Source of the DNA: Microvirga roseola
Lineage (GTDB): Bacteria; Pseudomonadota; Alphaproteobacteria; Rhizobiales; Beijerinckiaceae
Length of the DNA: 64,000 bases
Assembly: GCF_020866965.1 (NCBI RefSeq)
Contig: NZ_JAJATX010000016.1
Location: 1 to 64,000 of the forward strand
Reading direction: 5' to 3'
Of this stretch, positions 19,083 to 28,320 are shown one piece after another. How positions within the stretch are numbered: the first letter of the stretch is position 1; each line of letters begins with the position of its first letter. Under the pieces are notes generated by a model. That model was given only the letters and a program-made list of their open reading frames with translations. It searched no databases and had not been told where the DNA came from. Position numbers and translations under genes: made by a program.

Positions 19083-20134
19083 ACGCGCCGCGCCCCATCC
19101 GCACCCCGGCGGAGCTTGTCGAGGCAGGACTTCTGGCGCCTGAGCGCATGACCGAAATCGGGCGCGTGGCCGAGCGCTACGCCGTCGCGATCAGTCCGGC
19201 GATGGCGGAGCTGATCGACCGGAACGATCCCGATGACCCGATTGCCCGCCAGTTCGTGCCGGATGCGGCGGAACTCGTGACGAAACCGGAGGAGCGGGAC
19301 GACCCTATCGGCGACCTCGCCCATTCCCCCGTCGAGGGCATCGTCCATCGCTATCCTGACCGGGTGCTGCTGAAGGCCGTCCATGTCTGCCCGGTCTATT
19401 GCCGCTTCTGCTTCCGCCGGGAGATGGTCGGCCCGCAGGGGCTCGGCACCCTGTCTCCGGAGGCCATAACGAAGGCCTTCGCCTATATCGCCGACCATCC
19501 GGAAATCTGGGAGGTGATCCTTACCGGTGGAGATCCGCTGGTGCTGTCGCCGCGCCGCCTTGCCGAGATCATGCGGCGGCTCGCGCCCGTCGACCACGTC
19601 AAGGTCGTCCGCTTCCATACTCGTGTGCCCGTGGTCGCGCCGGAGCGGATCGATGCAGACCTGATCGAAGCCCTGAAGGCGAGCGGGAAAACGGCTTATG
19701 TGGCCCTGCACGCCAACCATCCGCGCGAGCTGACGGACGGCGCCCGGGCGGCCTGCGCCAGGCTTGTGGATGCAGGAATCGTGATGATCAGCCAGTCCGT
19801 GCTGCTGAAGGGCGTGAACGACGACCCGGAGACGCTCGCCGCCCTCATGCAGGCCTTTGTGGAGAACCGCATCAAGCCCTATTACCTCCACCACCCGGAC
19901 TTTGCTCCGGGCACCAGTCATTTCCGTCTCTCCATCGAGGAAGGACGGGCGCTCCTCACCGCTCTGCGCGGGCGGATCTCGGGGCTCTGCCAGCCGACGT
20001 ACATCCTCGATATTCCCGGCGGGCACGGGAAGGCCGTCATCGGGCCGGATGCGATCCGGGAGAATGGCGGCTGCTACACGGTCTCGGATTTCCGGGGCGG
20101 AGAGCACGCTTATCCGCCCGGCGGCGGGGATTGA
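19079..20134 (+). CDS. epmB: EF-P lysine 2,3-aminomutase EpmB
   Basis: 351-aa radical SAM, PLP-dependent lysine 2,3-aminomutase. The radical SAM cluster motif CxxxCxxC is CPVYCRFC (C104, C108, C111). The PLP-binding and SAM regions (ILTGGDPLVLS) follow. It makes (R)-beta-lysine from L-alpha-lysine for EpmA. It is shorter than clostridial KamA, as EpmB proteins are. Translationally coupled to epmA by a 4-bp overlap. Confidence 0.94.
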   Translation: MNAPRPIRTPAELVEAGLLAPERMTEIGRVAERYAVAISPAMAELIDRNDPDDPIARQFVPDAAELVTKPEERDDPIGDLAHSPVEGIVHRYPDRVLLKAVHVCPVYCRFCFRREMVGPQGLGTLSPEAITKAFAYIADHPEIWEVILTGGDPLVLSPRRLAEIMRRLAPVDHVKVVRFHTRVPVVAPERIDADLIEALKASGKTAYVALHANHPRELTDGARAACARLVDAGIVMISQSVLLKGVNDDPETLAALMQAFVENRIKPYYLHHPDFAPGTSHFRLSIEEGRALLTALRGRISGLCQPTYILDIPGGHGKAVIGPDAIRENGGCYTVSDFRGGEHAYPPGGGD

Positions 20135-20140
20135 CCACGC

Positions 20141-20815
20141 TCAGGTCAGCGCGGCGAACTTCTCGACCAGTCGCGTGGAACCCGAGACGATGAGGATGTC
20201 GCCCGCTTCGATGCGAGTTTCGGGCTTTGCATAGGTGAAATCGGTCCTGGGCCGCTTCACCCCGACGACAGTCACGCCATAGCGGCTGCGCAGACCGGAT
20301 TCGGCAAGCGTCCTGCCCGTCACCTCCCGCGGGGCCCGGGTCTTCACAATGGCGAAGCCGTCATCAAACTCGATGAAGTCGATCATCTTGCCGGTAACGA
20401 GGTGAGCCACCCGCTCGCCCATGGCGGCTTCAGGGTAGACGACGTGGTGCGCCCCGGTGCGCTCCAGGATGCGCCCATGCTTCGTCGTCATCGCCTTGGC
20501 CCAAATATCCGGCACGTCGATTTCGCTCAAAGCCAGCACGGTCAGCACGCTCGCCTCGACATCGGTGCCTATGCCCACGACGGCGCGTCCGAATTCGTGC
20601 ACGCCGAGACGGCGGAGCGTATCGCTGTTGGTGGTGTCCGCCTGGACGACGTGAGTGAGGCGCTCCGCCCATTGCTGGACGAGGTCGGCATTCTCGTCGA
20701 TGCCGAGAACCTCATGGCCTAGGCGGACGAGGGATTCGGCCACCGCTCCGCCGAAACGGCCGAGGCCGATAACCACCACGCCGTCGTGGTGGGATGATCT
20801 GAGATTATCCGACAA
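20141..20815 (-). CDS. ktrA: Potassium uptake regulator KtrA-type (RCK protein)
   Basis: 224-aa cytoplasmic RCK protein. The N-terminal Rossmann domain has VVIGLGRFGGAVAESL (nucleotide binding), with the ribose-contacting acidic residue in VLGIDEN; a C-terminal TrkA_C domain follows (about residues 145-224). It gates the membrane subunit KtrB next to it. I place the start at the TTG 20813-20815, because GAGGAG lies 7 bp upstream; this start overlaps the ktrB stop by 11 bp, typical of coupled genes. A longer frame reaches 20866 but lacks a good start. Confidence 0.9.
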   Translation of the reverse strand: MSDNLRSSHHDGVVVIGLGRFGGAVAESLVRLGHEVLGIDENADLVQQWAERLTHVVQADTTNSDTLRRLGVHEFGRAVVGIGTDVEASVLTVLALSEIDVPDIWAKAMTTKHGRILERTGAHHVVYPEAAMGERVAHLVTGKMIDFIEFDDGFAIVKTRAPREVTGRTLAESGLRSRYGVTVVGVKRPRTDFTYAKPETRIEAGDILIVSGSTRLVEKFAALT

Positions 20816-22199
20816 TGGGGCGCTCCTCGGGATAACGGAATGGCGTCTGCCTGCTGCGAAGGGCAAGAGCTGCGGCGGCGGTAATCGTTCCCACGCGGCC
20901 GATGAACATCAGGGCAACGAGAACGAGCTGTCCTATGGGCGGCAGGTCGTCCGTGATGCCGGTCGACAGGCCGACCGTCGCGAAGGCCGATATGGCCTCG
21001 AACAGGACCACATCGAGAGTGAAATTGGTCACGGTGAGGAGAACAAGCGTCGCCAGCACCACGAGCCCGACGGCGAGCAGCACAACGGTCAGGGCCTGGC
21101 GCTGGACGTCCGCAGGCAGGCGGCGGCGGAAAACGCTGACGTCCGGCTCGCCGCGGATCTCCGCAAAGACCACTACGCCGAGCAGAAAGAAGGTCGTAAC
21201 CTTGATGCCGCCGGCGGTGCTGGCGCTGCCGCCTCCGATCAGCATGAGCACGTCGCTGACCGCTAGCGTCTCAGGACGCATGAGCCCGATGTCGACGGCG
21301 TTGAAACCGGCCGTTCTCGTCATGACCGAGTGGAACATCGCGCCCAGCACCTTGCCTCCCCAGCCGAGCGGCCCGAAAGTTCCTGGATTGCTCCACTCGA
21401 AGGCGAGGAATGCCGCCGCTCCGCCGACGAGGAGCATGGCAGTGACGAACAGTGTGATCTTCGTGTGAACCGACCAGCGCCCCGGCCATCCCGGTTTCCG
21501 GTAAAGCTCATAGAGAACGGGAAACCCGAGGCCTCCGAGCACGACGGCGATCATGATCGGCACCAGGAACAGCGGATCGACCGCGAAGCCGATCAGGCTA
21601 TCGGAATAGATCGAAAAGCCTGCGTTGTTGAAAGCGGAGATGGCGTGGAACACGCCGCTCCAGATCGCCGTTCCCCAGCCCTGTCCGTATTTCAGGTGTA
21701 GGTGCAGAGAGAGAATGGTCGCCGTGACCAGTTCCACACCCACGGTGACCAGGAACACGAGCCGCAGCACCCCGGCCACGTCGCCGAGCGCCATGCTCGG
21801 CGTCTCGGTCTGGACGAGCAGGCGGCTCGTAAGCCGCAGACGGCGGCTGATGAGGAGTCCGAGGAGGGTCGAGCCGGTCATGATTCCGAAGCCGCCGACC
21901 TGGATCAGCGCCAGGATCACGGCCTGACCGAAGCCGGTCCAGTAGGTCGGCGTATCCACCACGATATGTCCTGTGACGCAAACCGCCGACGTTGCGGTGA
22001 ACAGCGCCGTCAGGAATGGAGCCCCATCAGGCCCGACCCTGGCTACCGGCAACATCAGAAGAATGGTTCCCACGGCAATGGCCGTCAGGAAGGACAGGGG
22101 CACCAATCTCGCCGGATGCTGAATTGTACGTCGAAACGCCAAGATGACCCTTTCCGGAACACGCCGAGCCCGGCTCGTCCGGGTTTGACAGCCCGGCAT
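20805..22199 (-). CDS. ktrB: Potassium uptake channel subunit KtrB/TrkH family
   Basis: 464-aa membrane protein with four M1-P-M2 repeats. The four selectivity-filter loops are visible: TSAVCVTG, SAFNNAGFS, TRTAGFN and SAFATVGLS, each with the conserved glycine. It forms the K+ (Na+-coupled in many species) channel with the cytoplasmic KtrA ring. The first in-frame ATG is at 22197-22199; the first 20 residues are charged and cytoplasmic. It is the first gene of the ktrB-ktrA operon. Confidence 0.93.
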   Translation of the reverse strand: MPGCQTRTSRARRVPERVILAFRRTIQHPARLVPLSFLTAIAVGTILLMLPVARVGPDGAPFLTALFTATSAVCVTGHIVVDTPTYWTGFGQAVILALIQVGGFGIMTGSTLLGLLISRRLRLTSRLLVQTETPSMALGDVAGVLRLVFLVTVGVELVTATILSLHLHLKYGQGWGTAIWSGVFHAISAFNNAGFSIYSDSLIGFAVDPLFLVPIMIAVVLGGLGFPVLYELYRKPGWPGRWSVHTKITLFVTAMLLVGGAAAFLAFEWSNPGTFGPLGWGGKVLGAMFHSVMTRTAGFNAVDIGLMRPETLAVSDVLMLIGGGSASTAGGIKVTTFFLLGVVVFAEIRGEPDVSVFRRRLPADVQRQALTVVLLAVGLVVLATLVLLTVTNFTLDVVLFEAISAFATVGLSTGITDDLPPIGQLVLVALMFIGRVGTITAAAALALRSRQTPFRYPEERPIVG

Positions 22200-22503
22200 C
22201 GAGAAACAGCCCAGTGTAGGAGTGCATGCCCTCTGGGAGGGACCGCTGTCCAGAGGGGTAGAGGTTTTCGTTGTGTGCGGCTTCGCAGAAGCTGTTTCAT
22301 AACCGCTGAAGAGCTCGAATCCAGCAGTATACTCTGCCCGTTAAGCTAATTCTGAGAACAGCAAAGCCTAACATAGGTTACATTTGTACGCTCAGCGACG
22401 GTAAAAGAGGCGTCCCCCACGAGATCTTTGGAACAATCATTTTGGCTGGCCTTTATTCCCGTACGAGATCGTCAACACTTGAGCGAGACGAGCGAGGATT
22501 GCC
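22200..22503. other. Intergenic region between ktrB and the SPW-repeat gene
   Basis: 304 bp between two divergent genes. It should contain both promoters. I see no RNA gene, repeat or clear operator; only a GAGG ribosome binding site just before 22504 is evident. Confidence 0.5.
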
Positions 22504-22884
22504 ATGCGTTTCATTCCAACCCGCGTTCACGGCGTAATCGACTATCTCACCGGCCTCTTGCTTATCGCCGCGCCGTTCGTCCTCGGTTTCGCCGATGGAG
22601 GGGCTGCCCAGTGGGTCCCGATGATCGTCGGCGCCGGTATCCTGATCATGAGCCTGATGACGGATTACGAGCTGTCACTGGCTCACCTGATCCCCCTGCC
22701 CGTCCATCTTGGCGTCGATGCGATCGGCGGGTTGCTCCTGCTTGTATCCCCCTGGCTGTTCGGCTTTGCGGATTTCGTTTTCTGGCCGCACGTCATCATC
22801 GGTCTCATGGAGATCGGCGTCGCCCTGACGACGCATACGACACCCGACACGGCGGAGGTCGGCGCGCGGCGGCACTATGGTTGA
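22504..22884 (+). CDS. SPW repeat membrane protein
   Basis: 126-aa membrane protein with four hydrophobic segments in two repeated pairs. The SPW-type repeat motif appears as SPWLFGFAD in the second half and as a variant (APFVLGFAD) in the first. These proteins occur singly in many alphaproteobacteria, with no known function. The ATG at 22504 has a GCGAGG site upstream. It is divergent from ktrB and stands alone. Confidence 0.85.
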   Translation: MRFIPTRVHGVIDYLTGLLLIAAPFVLGFADGGAAQWVPMIVGAGILIMSLMTDYELSLAHLIPLPVHLGVDAIGGLLLLVSPWLFGFADFVFWPHVIIGLMEIGVALTTHTTPDTAEVGARRHYG

Positions 22885-22908
22885 CCGTCCGCTCGGCAAC
22901 CGGCTCTC

Positions 22909-23331
22909 CTAATCGAGACCCGGCTTTCCGCTGCGGCCTTTCTTGATTTCCGAGCGGCGACCCTTTGCCTCCAGGCGACGCCGCTTGGAGGCAAGCGTGG
23001 GTCTGGTGGGGCGTCGCGGCTTTGGCCGCTCGGTCGCCTGCCGGATCAGGTCGAGAAGGCGCTGGAGCGCATCCTCACGGTTACGTTCCTGCGTGCGGAA
23101 CCGCTGGGCCGTAATGATCAAGACGCCCTCGCTCGTAAGCCTTTTCCCGGCAAGCCTTTCCAAACGCATCTTCACGTCTTCCGGCAGGGAAGGCGAATTG
23201 CGCACGTCGAAACGCAGCTGCACGGCCGATTCGATCTTGTTGACGTTCTGGCCGCCGGGACCGGATGAGCGGATGAAGCTCTCCTGAAGCTCCGCCTCGT
23301 CGAGCGCGATCGAATTCGTCACCTGGATCAT
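22909..23331 (-). CDS. arfB: Alternative ribosome-rescue factor ArfB
   Basis: 140-aa class I release factor-like protein with the catalytic GGQ motif in SSGPGGQNVNK (GGQ at about residues 26-28) but no codon-recognition domain. The C-terminal tail is rich in Lys and Arg (KRRRLEAKGRRSEIKKGR), as needed to enter the empty mRNA channel of stalled ribosomes. It hydrolyses peptidyl-tRNA on non-stop complexes. Length is normal. Not in an operon. Confidence 0.94.
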   Translation of the reverse strand: MIQVTNSIALDEAELQESFIRSSGPGGQNVNKIESAVQLRFDVRNSPSLPEDVKMRLERLAGKRLTSEGVLIITAQRFRTQERNREDALQRLLDLIRQATERPKPRRPTRPTLASKRRRLEAKGRRSEIKKGRSGKPGLD

Positions 23332-23508
23332 AGGGCCTCGGTCGGGAAGCGAAGGTTAAAATTGGGGCGGAGCGCCTGACTTGTCCATGGAAGCCGAACC
23401 TTGGCTTGTCGCCCGGGATAATCCGGTCTAATCGCCTCCTGCCCGCCCGTATTCTGCAGATTGAGTTCTTTCCAGCGGATATCGGTCTCCTCATCCGGCT
23501 TCATCCCC

Positions 23509-24438
23509 ATGTCCGCTGTCTTCGCCAGCCTTATCCCCACCTTTCTCATCATCGCCACCGGCTGGCTCTGCCGCGCCACGGGTTTCGTGAACGACCAGCA
23601 ATGGGTCGGGATCGAGCGCGGCACCTATGTGATCTTCTTCCCGGCCCTCATCATCGACACGCTCTCCCGCGCGGATCTCACCTCCGTGCCGGTCCTCGGG
23701 GTCGGTGGCGCGCTGGTCGGAGCCATCCTCGGCATGTCCGTGCTCGTGCTGGCGCTGAGACCGCTCCTGGAGAGCCGTTTCGGCATCGACGGGCCCAGCT
23801 TTACCTCGGTGTTCCAGGGCTCGACCAGGTGGAACACCTTCGTCGGGCTCGCCGTGGCGGGAAGCCTGTTCGGGCAGCGGGGCATTGCCCTGATCGCGGT
23901 GGCGATCGCAGCCATGGTGCCGCTGCTCAACCTTCTCGCCTTCTATGTCTTCATCCGCTATGCGGGCCAGCCGAAGCGAAGCCCCTGGGATATCCTGCGC
24001 TCCTTCGTGACCAACCCCTTTATCTGGTCCTGCGCTGTGGGCCTCGCGCTCAATCTCCTCGCGCCGCCCCTGCCGGAGCCTCTGGCCAACTATATCGAGA
24101 TCATCGGGCGCGCTGCGCTCGCGGCCGGCCTTCTGATCGTGGGTGCGGGACTGGATATCCGCCGCCTCGCCCGGCCCGGAATTCCGCACGTCCTCACCTG
24201 CGGACTCAAGCTCGTTCTCCTTCCCGTTACGGCAGTCGCTCTCGCCCAGTACCTGGGGGTCAGGGGCGACGACATCGTCGTGACCATCATCGCAGCCTCC
24301 GTGCCGACGGCGAGCGCCGCCTATGTCCTAGCGCGCCAGATGGGAGGCAATGCCGCCCTCATGGCCGAGATCCTCACCCTCCAGACACTGCTGGCCCTGG
24401 TCTCGATGCCACTCCTGATCGCCGTGTTGGTGGAGTGA
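23509..24438 (+). CDS. AEC (auxin efflux carrier) family transporter
   Basis: 309-aa membrane protein with about ten hydrophobic segments, starting at MSAVFASLIPTFLII. The family bundle motif around STRWNTFVGLAVAGSLFG is present, and the C-terminal half repeats the fold. Members export malate, malonate or auxin-like acids; the substrate here is unknown. Start ATG 23509; a 16-codon upstream extension from a TTG is unlikely. Standalone gene. Confidence 0.88.
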   Translation: MSAVFASLIPTFLIIATGWLCRATGFVNDQQWVGIERGTYVIFFPALIIDTLSRADLTSVPVLGVGGALVGAILGMSVLVLALRPLLESRFGIDGPSFTSVFQGSTRWNTFVGLAVAGSLFGQRGIALIAVAIAAMVPLLNLLAFYVFIRYAGQPKRSPWDILRSFVTNPFIWSCAVGLALNLLAPPLPEPLANYIEIIGRAALAAGLLIVGAGLDIRRLARPGIPHVLTCGLKLVLLPVTAVALAQYLGVRGDDIVVTIIAASVPTASAAYVLARQMGGNAALMAEILTLQTLLALVSMPLLIAVLVE

Positions 24439-24538
24439 GGGCAGATTTTGCAACTGCCAGTTAAGAAGCCAGCCTTGTGTTATGTTTGGTTGTGCTGCTA
24501 ACTAGGCGGAGTGAAACATAGAGACAGTTCGGCCCTCC

Positions 24539-24784
24539 ATGTCCAAAGCCCCGCGCCGCTCCATCAAAGCCTCGCCACCCTGTGACCGAGCCACGGCGAA
24601 ACGGACCGACGATTCGGGTGCGACTGGCATGTCCTCGGCGGAAACGGCCCAGTACGTCGCGGAGTTCTCGGCGGAGCTGTCCTATCTGGCGCGCCGGGCC
24701 CAGCTCGTTCTTTTGGCATACCTCCTCGACATGGCGCGGCTTGAGGCGATTCGGGCTGTCCAGAGCGATGAGAGGGACCGCTAG
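24539..24784 (+). CDS. Small conserved-looking protein, 81 aa
   Basis: 81-aa protein, or 51 aa if it starts at the internal ATG 24629. The C-terminal half (YVAEFSAELSYLARRA followed by a leucine-rich helix) forms a well-defined amphipathic helix pair that looks like a real folded domain, while the first 30 residues are basic and disordered. No family is recognised. It is followed by the broken dprA gene on the other strand. Confidence 0.55.
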   Translation: MSKAPRRSIKASPPCDRATAKRTDDSGATGMSSAETAQYVAEFSAELSYLARRAQLVLLAYLLDMARLEAIRAVQSDERDR

Positions 24785-24830
24785 GACATTCCCTAGGACA
24801 ACCTGCTCCAGCTTTCCGTTGACTCCGGTC

Positions 24831-26003
24831 TCACCGGCCGGCGATCAGGGAGACGGCGTTTCCGCCGTGCCGTTCGAGGCGTCCCGCAACCTCAAGCTCG
24901 AGCAGGATCATCTGCACCATTCGGATCGGAAGCCCCGATTGGCGCACGAGATCGTCGATGGCGATCGGCGATGGCCCGAGGAGGCCGATTAGGTCCGTAG
25001 CGGCATCATTCCCGCCTTGGGCGAAAGCCTCGTCAGGCGCGACCTGTCCGACCGGAGCCCGGCCGATGTCAGGCAGGTCGAGTTCGTCCCAAAGCTCCTC
25101 GGCTCCAGCAGGATGCGAGGGCTCCTCGGCCCTGCTGTCGAGGCGCGGCCCGGCAGCGATGAGAGGCTCCAGCACGGAGGTGACGTGCTCAACCCCGGCG
25201 CAGAGCGTCGCGCCCTCACGGATGAGGTCGTTCGTGCCTTCCGCTCGTGGATCCAGAGGTGATCCCGGAACGGCAAAAACCTCCCGCCCCTGTTCCAGAG
25301 CGAAGCGGGCCGTGATGAGGGAGCCGGAGCGCCGCGCCGCCTCTACCACGACGACGCCGTAGGACAGGCCGGAGACAATTCTGTTACGGCGCGGGAAGTC
25401 CCGCCCCCGAGGCTCCCAGGCGAAGGGCATCTCGGAGACGATTGCCCCACCCTCCTCCACGATCTTGTGCAGCAGAGGCTCGTTCTCAGACGGGTAGACC
25501 CGGTCATGCCCGCCCGCGAGCACCGCGACGGTGCCGGTTCCGAGCGTCGCCCTGTGCGCCCGCGTATCGATGCCGCGGGCAAGGCCCGACACTACGACGA
25601 ACCCTGCCTCGCCGAGTTGCCGCGAAAGGCTCGGTAAAGGTCAGCCCTGCTGCGGAGGCGTTGCGCGAGCCGACGATGGCGACACAAGGCTTCGAGAGGG
25701 ACTCGGCCGAGCCGCGCACGGCAATCAGCGGCGGCGCGGTGTCGGTGGCCTGGAGCGCCTTCGGATAACGGTTCGCCCATGGCAATGAAGCGGACGCCGA
25801 GCCTGGATGCGGCCGCGATTTCCTTCTCGGCCTCGGCGCGGCTCGTCACCTTCAGGAGCAGGCGCCCGCCCCGGCGGGCGAGGTCCGGCAGGGCGTCCAA
25901 CGCGGCGGAGGCTCCACCGAACTGGTTGATGAGTGCGCGGACCGACATTCTCCGACCGGATGAGGCGGAGCCAGTCGAGCCGCTGCTCGTCCGTCAGGCG
26001 CAT
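24831..26003 (-). pseudogene. dprA: DNA-processing protein DprA, broken by three frameshifts
   Basis: The pieces of a DprA protein lie in three reading frames. The N-terminus (MRLTDEQRLDWLRL from ATG 26001-26003) changes frame near 25935-25950; the helical SAM-like domain (LINQFGGASAALDAL) runs to about 25770, where the frame shifts again; the first Rossmann part (YPKALQ, then VAIVGSRNAS) shifts near 25626-25640. From there the C-terminal two thirds ([12 protein letters not shown] onward, 253 aa) is intact to 24831. Intact DprA loads RecA on incoming single-stranded DNA. Each change equals a gain of one or loss of two bases. It lies 5 bp downstream of plsY. Real decay or sequencing error are both possible. 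Confidence 0.85.
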
Positions 26004-26008
26004 CCCGC

Positions 26009-26632
26009 TTATCCCTTCTGCCCGATCTTGCCCTCGGTGCCGGCGAGGAGGCGGCTGATGTTCTCGTAGTGCTTGAACCACAGGAGCGCCACCAGGATCA
26101 CCGCCATGCCGGCCATGCTGGGCTCACCGAGAAGCCAAAGGACGACAGGGGTCGCAGCACTGGCGACGAGGGCGGACAGGGACGAGTAGCGCGTCGTGAA
26201 GGCGAGCCCCAGCCAGACCGCGGCGAAGATCAGCGCCGCCAGGGGCTTGAGACCGATCAGCACCCCGATGAAGGTCGCAACGCCTTTGCCGCCCTTGAAT
26301 TTCAGCCAGATCGGGAACAGGTGGCCAATAAAGGCGGCCAAAGCCGCGATGGTGGCGAGTTGCTCGCCCCAGAGGGCATAGGCGATCAGCACCGCAGCCG
26401 TACCCTTGAGGGCATCGCCCAGCAGGGTCGCTGCGGCCAGCCCCTTGCGTCCCGTGCGCAGGACGTTCGTGGCGCCGATATTGCCGGAGCCGATCTTGCG
26501 CACGTCGCCCAGCCCCGCCATGCGGGTCAGGATCACGCCGAACGGGATGGACCCGAGCAGGTAGCCCACCACCCAGGCGAGCAGGATGGTGACCCAGATT
26601 GTTGCTTCGGGGACGATTGCGGAATCGGTCAT
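26009..26632 (-). CDS. plsY: Glycerol-3-phosphate acyltransferase PlsY
   Basis: 207-aa inner-membrane enzyme that acylates glycerol-3-phosphate from acyl-phosphate, the first step of phospholipid synthesis. Family motifs are visible: GSIPFGVIL near the N-terminus, [11 protein letters not shown], and [10 protein letters not shown] for phosphate binding. Five hydrophobic segments. Start ATG 26630-26632 (MTDSAIV); the 16 upstream codons are not family-like. It lies between the dihydroorotase-like gene and dprA, a common alphaproteobacterial order. Confidence 0.95.
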   Translation of the reverse strand: MTDSAIVPEATIWVTILLAWVVGYLLGSIPFGVILTRMAGLGDVRKIGSGNIGATNVLRTGRKGLAAATLLGDALKGTAAVLIAYALWGEQLATIAALAAFIGHLFPIWLKFKGGKGVATFIGVLIGLKPLAALIFAAVWLGLAFTTRYSSLSALVASAATPVVLWLLGEPSMAGMAVILVALLWFKHYENISRLLAGTEGKIGQKG

Positions 26633-26642
26633 TCTTGTCTCG

Positions 26643-27938
26643 TTACATCGTATGGCGGTCGAATACGATCCTGCCCGCAACCATTGTCAACGTCACCTGC
26701 CCTTCGAGACGGGCTTCGTCGAACGGGGTGTTCTTGGACAGCGAATGGAGCTGGCGCTTGTCGACGACGTAAGGCGCATCCGGATCGAAGACGATGAGAT
26801 CGGCGGGCGCGCCGATCGAGAGCCGACCGCCCGGAAGCCCAAGGATTTCCGCGGGTCTCAAGGTCAGGGCGCGCAGAAGCTTGGGCAACGAAAGGCGGCC
26901 CGAATGGACGAGGCGGAGGGCGGCCGAGAGCAGGGTTTCGAGCCCCACGGCTCCATCGGCCGCCTCGGCGAAAGGCACCCGCTTGGTCTCAACGTCCTGT
27001 GGATTGTGGTCGGAGACGATCACGTCGATGGTCCCATCGGCCAGCGCCTCGATCATGGCCTGCCGGTCATCCTCGTGCCTCAAGGGGGGCGAGAGCTTCA
27101 GGAAGGTGCGGTAATCGCCGATGTCGTTCTCATTGAGAGCCAGGTTGTTGATGGAGACGCCGCAGGTGACCGGAAGTCCCCTTGCCTTCGCAGCCTGCAC
27201 GATCTCCGCCGAATCGGCGGTCGAGATCATGGCGGCGTGGTAGCGCCCGCCGGTGAGGCGCACCAGGCGGATGTCGCGCTCCAGCATGACGGTCTCCGCC
27301 TCGCGCGGAATGCCGAGGAGGCCGAGGCGGGCGGCAAACTCGCCCTCGTTCATCACGCCCTGCCCCACGAGGTCGGGATCTTCCACATGATGGACGATCA
27401 GCGCGTCGAAATCGTGGGCGTAGGTCAGCGCCCGGCGCATGACCTGTGCGTTGGTGACGGAGCGCGCGCCGTCGGTGAAGGCGATGCCCCCCGCGTCCTT
27501 AAGCAGACCGATCTCCGCCATCTCCTCGCCCTTCAGGCCCTTGGTCAGGGCCGCGGCGGGCCGCACGTTGACGAGGCAGTTGTCGCGGGCGCGGCGCCGC
27601 ACAAAATCGACAATGGCCGGATCGTCGAGAACCGGGTTCGTGTCCGGCATGGACACGATGGTGGTCACGCCGCCTGCCGCCGCCGCCTCGCCCGCGCTCT
27701 TGAGGGTCTCGCGATGGGCGGCGCCAGGTTCGCCGATGAAGGCACGCATGTCGATGAGGCCGGGCGAGAGCACCTGGCCTTCGCAATCGACGATCTGCGC
27801 ATCGGCGACACTCGTGAGCTGGGCTCCAACATCGGCGATCAGGCCGTTGCGAACGAGCAGCCCCCCCGTCTCCTCTCGCCCGCTGGCGGGATCGACGAGG
27901 CAGGCGTTCTTGAACAGCAGAGGGCGGTCAGAGGTCAT
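26643..27938 (-). CDS. Dihydroorotase-like protein (PyrC'), probably catalytically inactive
   Basis: 431-aa amidohydrolase of the class I dihydroorotase family. The metal-binding HxH that should follow GLIDM is replaced ([13 protein letters not shown]). The later histidine in the H-x-x-H-x-S segment is changed too (YHAAMIST), while IVSDHNP keeps the terminal Asp region. Loss of metal ligands is the hallmark of PyrC', the structural dihydroorotase-like subunit that holds aspartate transcarbamoylase together in Pseudomonas. A genuine dihydroorotase would then be elsewhere. It starts at ATG 27936-27938, overlapping the stop of the DUF4406-like gene, and is in line with pyrB. Confidence 0.85.
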   Translation of the reverse strand: MTSDRPLLFKNACLVDPASGREETGGLLVRNGLIADVGAQLTSVADAQIVDCEGQVLSPGLIDMRAFIGEPGAAHRETLKSAGEAAAAGGVTTIVSMPDTNPVLDDPAIVDFVRRRARDNCLVNVRPAAALTKGLKGEEMAEIGLLKDAGGIAFTDGARSVTNAQVMRRALTYAHDFDALIVHHVEDPDLVGQGVMNEGEFAARLGLLGIPREAETVMLERDIRLVRLTGGRYHAAMISTADSAEIVQAAKARGLPVTCGVSINNLALNENDIGDYRTFLKLSPPLRHEDDRQAMIEALADGTIDVIVSDHNPQDVETKRVPFAEAADGAVGLETLLSAALRLVHSGRLSLPKLLRALTLRPAEILGLPGGRLSIGAPADLIVFDPDAPYVVDKRQLHSLSKNTPFDEARLEGQVTLTMVAGRIVFDRHTM

Positions 27939-28306
27939 TACGCGCAGCCTGGAATGTCTTCGTATCGGTGAAAAACGAGTTTGCCGTTCTCCCTCGCCAG
28001 GGCGACCATCTCGTCCGCCCCTGCGGAGGGTCCGCCGATCCGCAGACAGGCATCGCACTTGGCGACGAGACGGCGGGCAATCGGGTGAAAGATCTCATCG
28101 AACACTGCATCGCCGATCCGCTCGGAGCCGGCGAACTCGATCAGCGGCAGCGCATACCATTCGCCGAGAACCGGGAGGTGTCCGGCCCGGAACAGGCGCA
28201 GGGCCATCTCCATCATGGCGTCCACATTGGCCTGGATCTTCACCGGGTCGTCGCCTGTGCCGGAACGATATGGACCGGCGACAAGGATCATGAGAGGCGT
28301 CGTCAT
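27938..28306 (-). CDS. DUF4406/nucleoside 2-deoxyribosyltransferase-like protein
   Basis: 122-aa protein with the N-terminal strand and loop ILVAGPYRSG (AGPYxx is typical of the deoxyribosyltransferase fold) and a C-terminal GGPSAGADEMVALA that fits the GxSxGxxxE nucleotide-binding turn. The match is to DUF4406-like members of that fold. It may act on nucleotides. Start ATG 28304-28306. It sits between pyrB (14 bp away) and the dihydroorotase-like gene (stop and start overlap as TAATG), so it is part of the pyrimidine operon. Confidence 0.75.
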   Translation of the reverse strand: MTTPLMILVAGPYRSGTGDDPVKIQANVDAMMEMALRLFRAGHLPVLGEWYALPLIEFAGSERIGDAVFDEIFHPIARRLVAKCDACLRIGGPSAGADEMVALARENGKLVFHRYEDIPGCA

Positions 28307-28320
28307 GCTTTTCTTTCCCC

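Noticed and set aside
22280-22360. Short tRNA-like string (GAGCTCGAATCC) upstream of the SPW-repeat gene
   Set aside because: No cloverleaf arms could be paired around it.
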